51,969 nucleotides of DNA, from IMG/VR virus record IMGVR_UViG_3300020214_000019, positions 1-51,969 of that record, one strand, 5' to 3'. This DNA is from a virus. Position numbers and translations under genes: made by a program. Under the pieces are notes generated by a model, which did no database searches, was not told where the DNA came from, and was given only the letters and a program-made list of their open reading frames with translations. Positions within the stretch are counted from its first letter, which is position 1. The number at the start of each line of letters is the position of its first letter. Positions 50,434 through 51,969 of the stretch are shown in pieces.

Positions 50434-51132
50434 ATGGATAATGAAATTAAAATAATACCTGGCGGCGAGTTAGTAGAGACTTATTGGGACTACGACGAAG
50501 TAGCTAAAATTGGCACTTTTAAAGAACGTAATGTGACTCAAGATGCGCCAACGTTAATGTTTAGAAATGTTTCTTTTCATGAAAATTTAAAGCTTAAAGA
50601 TATACTTCTCCTTCTTAAGAGGGATATATTATTTTACTCTATATACTTAAATAACTGGGTTGAAGAATTTGTAAACGAAGGTCTAAATAATAAGCCTGCG
50701 CAAACTTTTGATGATGTAGAATATTTACAGCTTTATTGGAATCTTAATCAAGACGTTAACGATAACAATCAATCAATTATAGATGGTTACGGTTTTCCTA
50801 GTTTTCATATGGTATCTAAAAAATTGATTGAAGATAAATATGATGAATTTGGCACCTTAATGTATCAGGCAAATCAGCGAATTAATTACAGTTTATCGTT
50901 TATACCAACAAACGATCTAGCAAACATTCCTATTAAACTTAAAAGAAAGCTTTTAATTTGTGATAGCGGAGATACTTCAAAAAGTCCAATTAAATTTGAT
51001 GATTGCGTTTATTCTTTAGGTCAAGTATTATATGGAATTATATGGGAGCTTTCTTGGTATGGTTCTCCAGAAAAACGTGATAAAGAAAGCGATATTTTAA
51101 ATACTTTATTGCTGAAGGATTTGAAGAAGTAA
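50434..51132 (+). CDS. Hypothetical protein, 232 aa
   Basis: A 232-residue acidic soluble protein with many Asn/Asp/Trp (VAKIGTFKERNVTQDAPTLM; LYGIIWELSWYGSPEKRD). No family recognised. The -1 frame at its end (from the TTTAAAT heptamer at 51096-51102) stays open to 51179 and would add about 25 residues (YFIAEGFEEVKDGFKTLIEA, then KDENK). Confidence 0.6.
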   Translation: MDNEIKIIPGGELVETYWDYDEVAKIGTFKERNVTQDAPTLMFRNVSFHENLKLKDILLLLKRDILFYSIYLNNWVEEFVNEGLNNKPAQTFDDVEYLQLYWNLNQDVNDNNQSIIDGYGFPSFHMVSKKLIEDKYDEFGTLMYQANQRINYSLSFIPTNDLANIPIKLKRKLLICDSGDTSKSPIKFDDCVYSLGQVLYGIIWELSWYGSPEKRDKESDILNTLLLKDLKK

Positions 51133-51165
51133 AAGATGGTTTTAAAACTTTGATTGAGGCAAAAG

Positions 51166-51474
51166 ATGAGAACAAATAAGAAAAAAACAAAAGAGGTTGT
51201 ATTAAAAGTAAACAAAAATTTTTTTAAAACAGAAAACAATAAAGAGCTTACTAAAGCTGCAAAAAAAAGGTTTAAAGCAATTGATCGCCATTTTAAAGTA
51301 GACGGCTGGGATTTGGATTTAGGATTTCAAATAACAGAAGTTTTTTATGAAGCTTATGGAGAACATTTAGAAACTTATTTATTAAAAGAACTTTTCTCTA
51401 ATCATAAAAAGGGTTACTACATAACTGTTAATAAAGAACATAGAACAGTTATTAGAAAGAGCAAAAATGTGTAA
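51166..51474 (+). CDS. Basic hypothetical protein, 102 aa
   Basis: ATG 51166 (MRTNKKKTKEVVLKVNK) with GAGG upstream; the in-frame TTG at 51154 is less likely. A Lys-rich N-terminus and an alpha/beta C-terminus (YGEHLETYLLKELFSNHKKG). Unknown. Confidence 0.6.
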   Translation: MRTNKKKTKEVVLKVNKNFFKTENNKELTKAAKKRFKAIDRHFKVDGWDLDLGFQITEVFYEAYGEHLETYLLKELFSNHKKGYYITVNKEHRTVIRKSKNV

Positions 51475-51643
51475 AATTTGTACAGATTACGAACACGGTT
51501 TGATTACCAAAAAAGAAGCTGTTAGAAATCTGTCCGAAAAAATTTCAACGCTTAATCAGAACAACCTCTCTTCTGAAGAAGAGTTTGACCATATTTTAAA
51601 AATGGAAAAAATGTTTAAGGACCAAAAACCAGGAACAAATTAG
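51467..51643 (+). CDS. Small CxxC protein, 58 aa
   Basis: ATG 51467 to TAG 51643: MCKICTDYEHGLITKKEAVR and an acidic helical end. The start overlaps the previous gene by 8 bases. A single CxxC pair, perhaps half of a zinc site. It directly precedes the deformylase-like gene. Confidence 0.6.
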   Translation: MCKICTDYEHGLITKKEAVRNLSEKISTLNQNNLSSEEEFDHILKMEKMFKDQKPGTN

Positions 51644-51652
51644 AGGAAAAAA

Positions 51653-51969
51653 ATGAAAATTGAAAAGCAATTTAAATCTAAGCCGTCAAAAATTAAATCT
51701 TTTAACGATTCTCTTAGCAAAAAACTTGATTCATTGGTTAAAACTTTAAGGGAGCGAGGAGGTTCAAGCCTGTCTGCCCCAAAAGCTGGGTTAAACAAAC
51801 GAATTATCTTGCTTAAAATTGAAAACGACCATGTTGTAGAACTTATTAACCCTGAAATTATTAAAGGTAACGAACCTGATGTTAACTATCGAGCTGTTGC
51901 AATTAAGTACCAAGACAGAAGTGGCTCAAAACAAACAGCCTTATTAACAGATGCAGAAGCTGTCAGATT
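51653..51969 (+). CDS. Peptide-deformylase-like protein, truncated by the window end
   Basis: ATG 51653 behind GAGGA, open to the window end (105 codons seen). GGSSLSAPKAGLNKRIILL resembles the PDF GxGxAAPQ segment, then VELINPEII and AIKYQDRSGSKQTALLTDAE follow the PDF order. However, the EGCLS motif, whose Cys binds the metal, is missing between INPEII and NYRAVAIKY, and the motif-1 Gln is Lys. The HEIDH motif, if present, lies beyond the window. Either a non-catalytic homologue or a very divergent enzyme. Confidence 0.6.
   Translation, partial: MKIEKQFKSKPSKIKSFNDSLSKKLDSLVKTLRERGGSSLSAPKAGLNKRIILLKIENDHVVELINPEIIKGNEPDVNYRAVAIKYQDRSGSKQTALLTDAEAVR

Noticed and set aside
1-51969. tRNA or tmRNA genes
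   Set aside because: I looked for T-loop (GGTTCRA) and acceptor patterns and saw none convincing. The tmRNA idea for 5290-5520 fails because no tRNA-like ends are present.

Overview
The window is a segment of the genome of a large, AT-rich tailed bacteriophage. The evidence is a complete head-morphogenesis block (terminase, portal, MuF-type head protein, prohead protease, scaffold, major capsid protein), a tail-fibre-like protein, and a replication/recombination set that is partly T4-like (SbcC/SbcD-type pair, UvsX/RecA, SSB, UvsW-like helicase) and partly bacterial (C-family DNA polymerase with PHP domain). The host is probably Gram-negative: there are two lipoprotein-type proteases, a secreted Cys-rich protein, an outer-membrane-like C-terminus, and promoters with the sigma-54 -24/-12 pattern. 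I cannot name the host. I saw no tRNA, CRISPR array or insertion sequence.

Layout. (1) 110-1309, minus: tail-fibre-like gene. (2) 1310-1643: divergent regulatory region. (3) 1644-5885, plus: small membrane proteins, a ClpP-like lipoprotein protease, a full FtsH, a structured leader (candidate RNA) and three tiny ORFs, closed by a strong bidirectional terminator at 5900-5930. (4) 5958-18264, minus: capsid, scaffold, cement-like protein, prohead protease with GNAT-like and capsid-shared segments, MuF protein, intein-containing portal, structural protein, methionine aminopeptidase, large terminase. (5) 18266-24741, minus: membrane/coiled-coil protein, class II aldolase-like protein, possible small terminase, Mre11/SbcD-type nuclease, GroES-like protein, sigma-70-like factor, UvsW-like helicase. 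(6) 24839-35281, plus: HTH regulator, GroEL, zinc ribbon, alliinase/TAA1-like aminotransferase, SbcC-like ATPase, RuvC-like nuclease, A1-like phosphoesterase. (7) 35428-45932: zinc ribbon protein, DNA polymerase III alpha, PhaR-N-domain protein, SSB, UvsY-like protein, RecA/UvsX, AAA+ ATPase. (8) 45936-51969: accessory region with a matrixin-like lipoprotein protease, a nucleotidyltransferase/2OG-oxygenase pair, a Mom-like DNA-modification enzyme, dUTPase, a secreted protein and a truncated peptide-deformylase-like gene at the window edge.

How it works together. Several genes form an unusually rich protein-quality and maturation set: ClpP-like lipoprotein, FtsH, GroEL, GroES-like, MetAP, PDF-like. 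Four near-identical promoter blocks (TTGGCATRAAYYTTGCGTTATT) head the plus-strand units at 1569, 5233, 24784 and 39861. Their GG-N10-GC spacing fits sigma-54, while a phage sigma-70-like factor and ordinary -35/-10 promoters serve other units. The most system-like novelties are the repeated sigma-54-like promoters, the proteostasis set, and the accessory pair at 46884-48364 behind a perfect inverted repeat.
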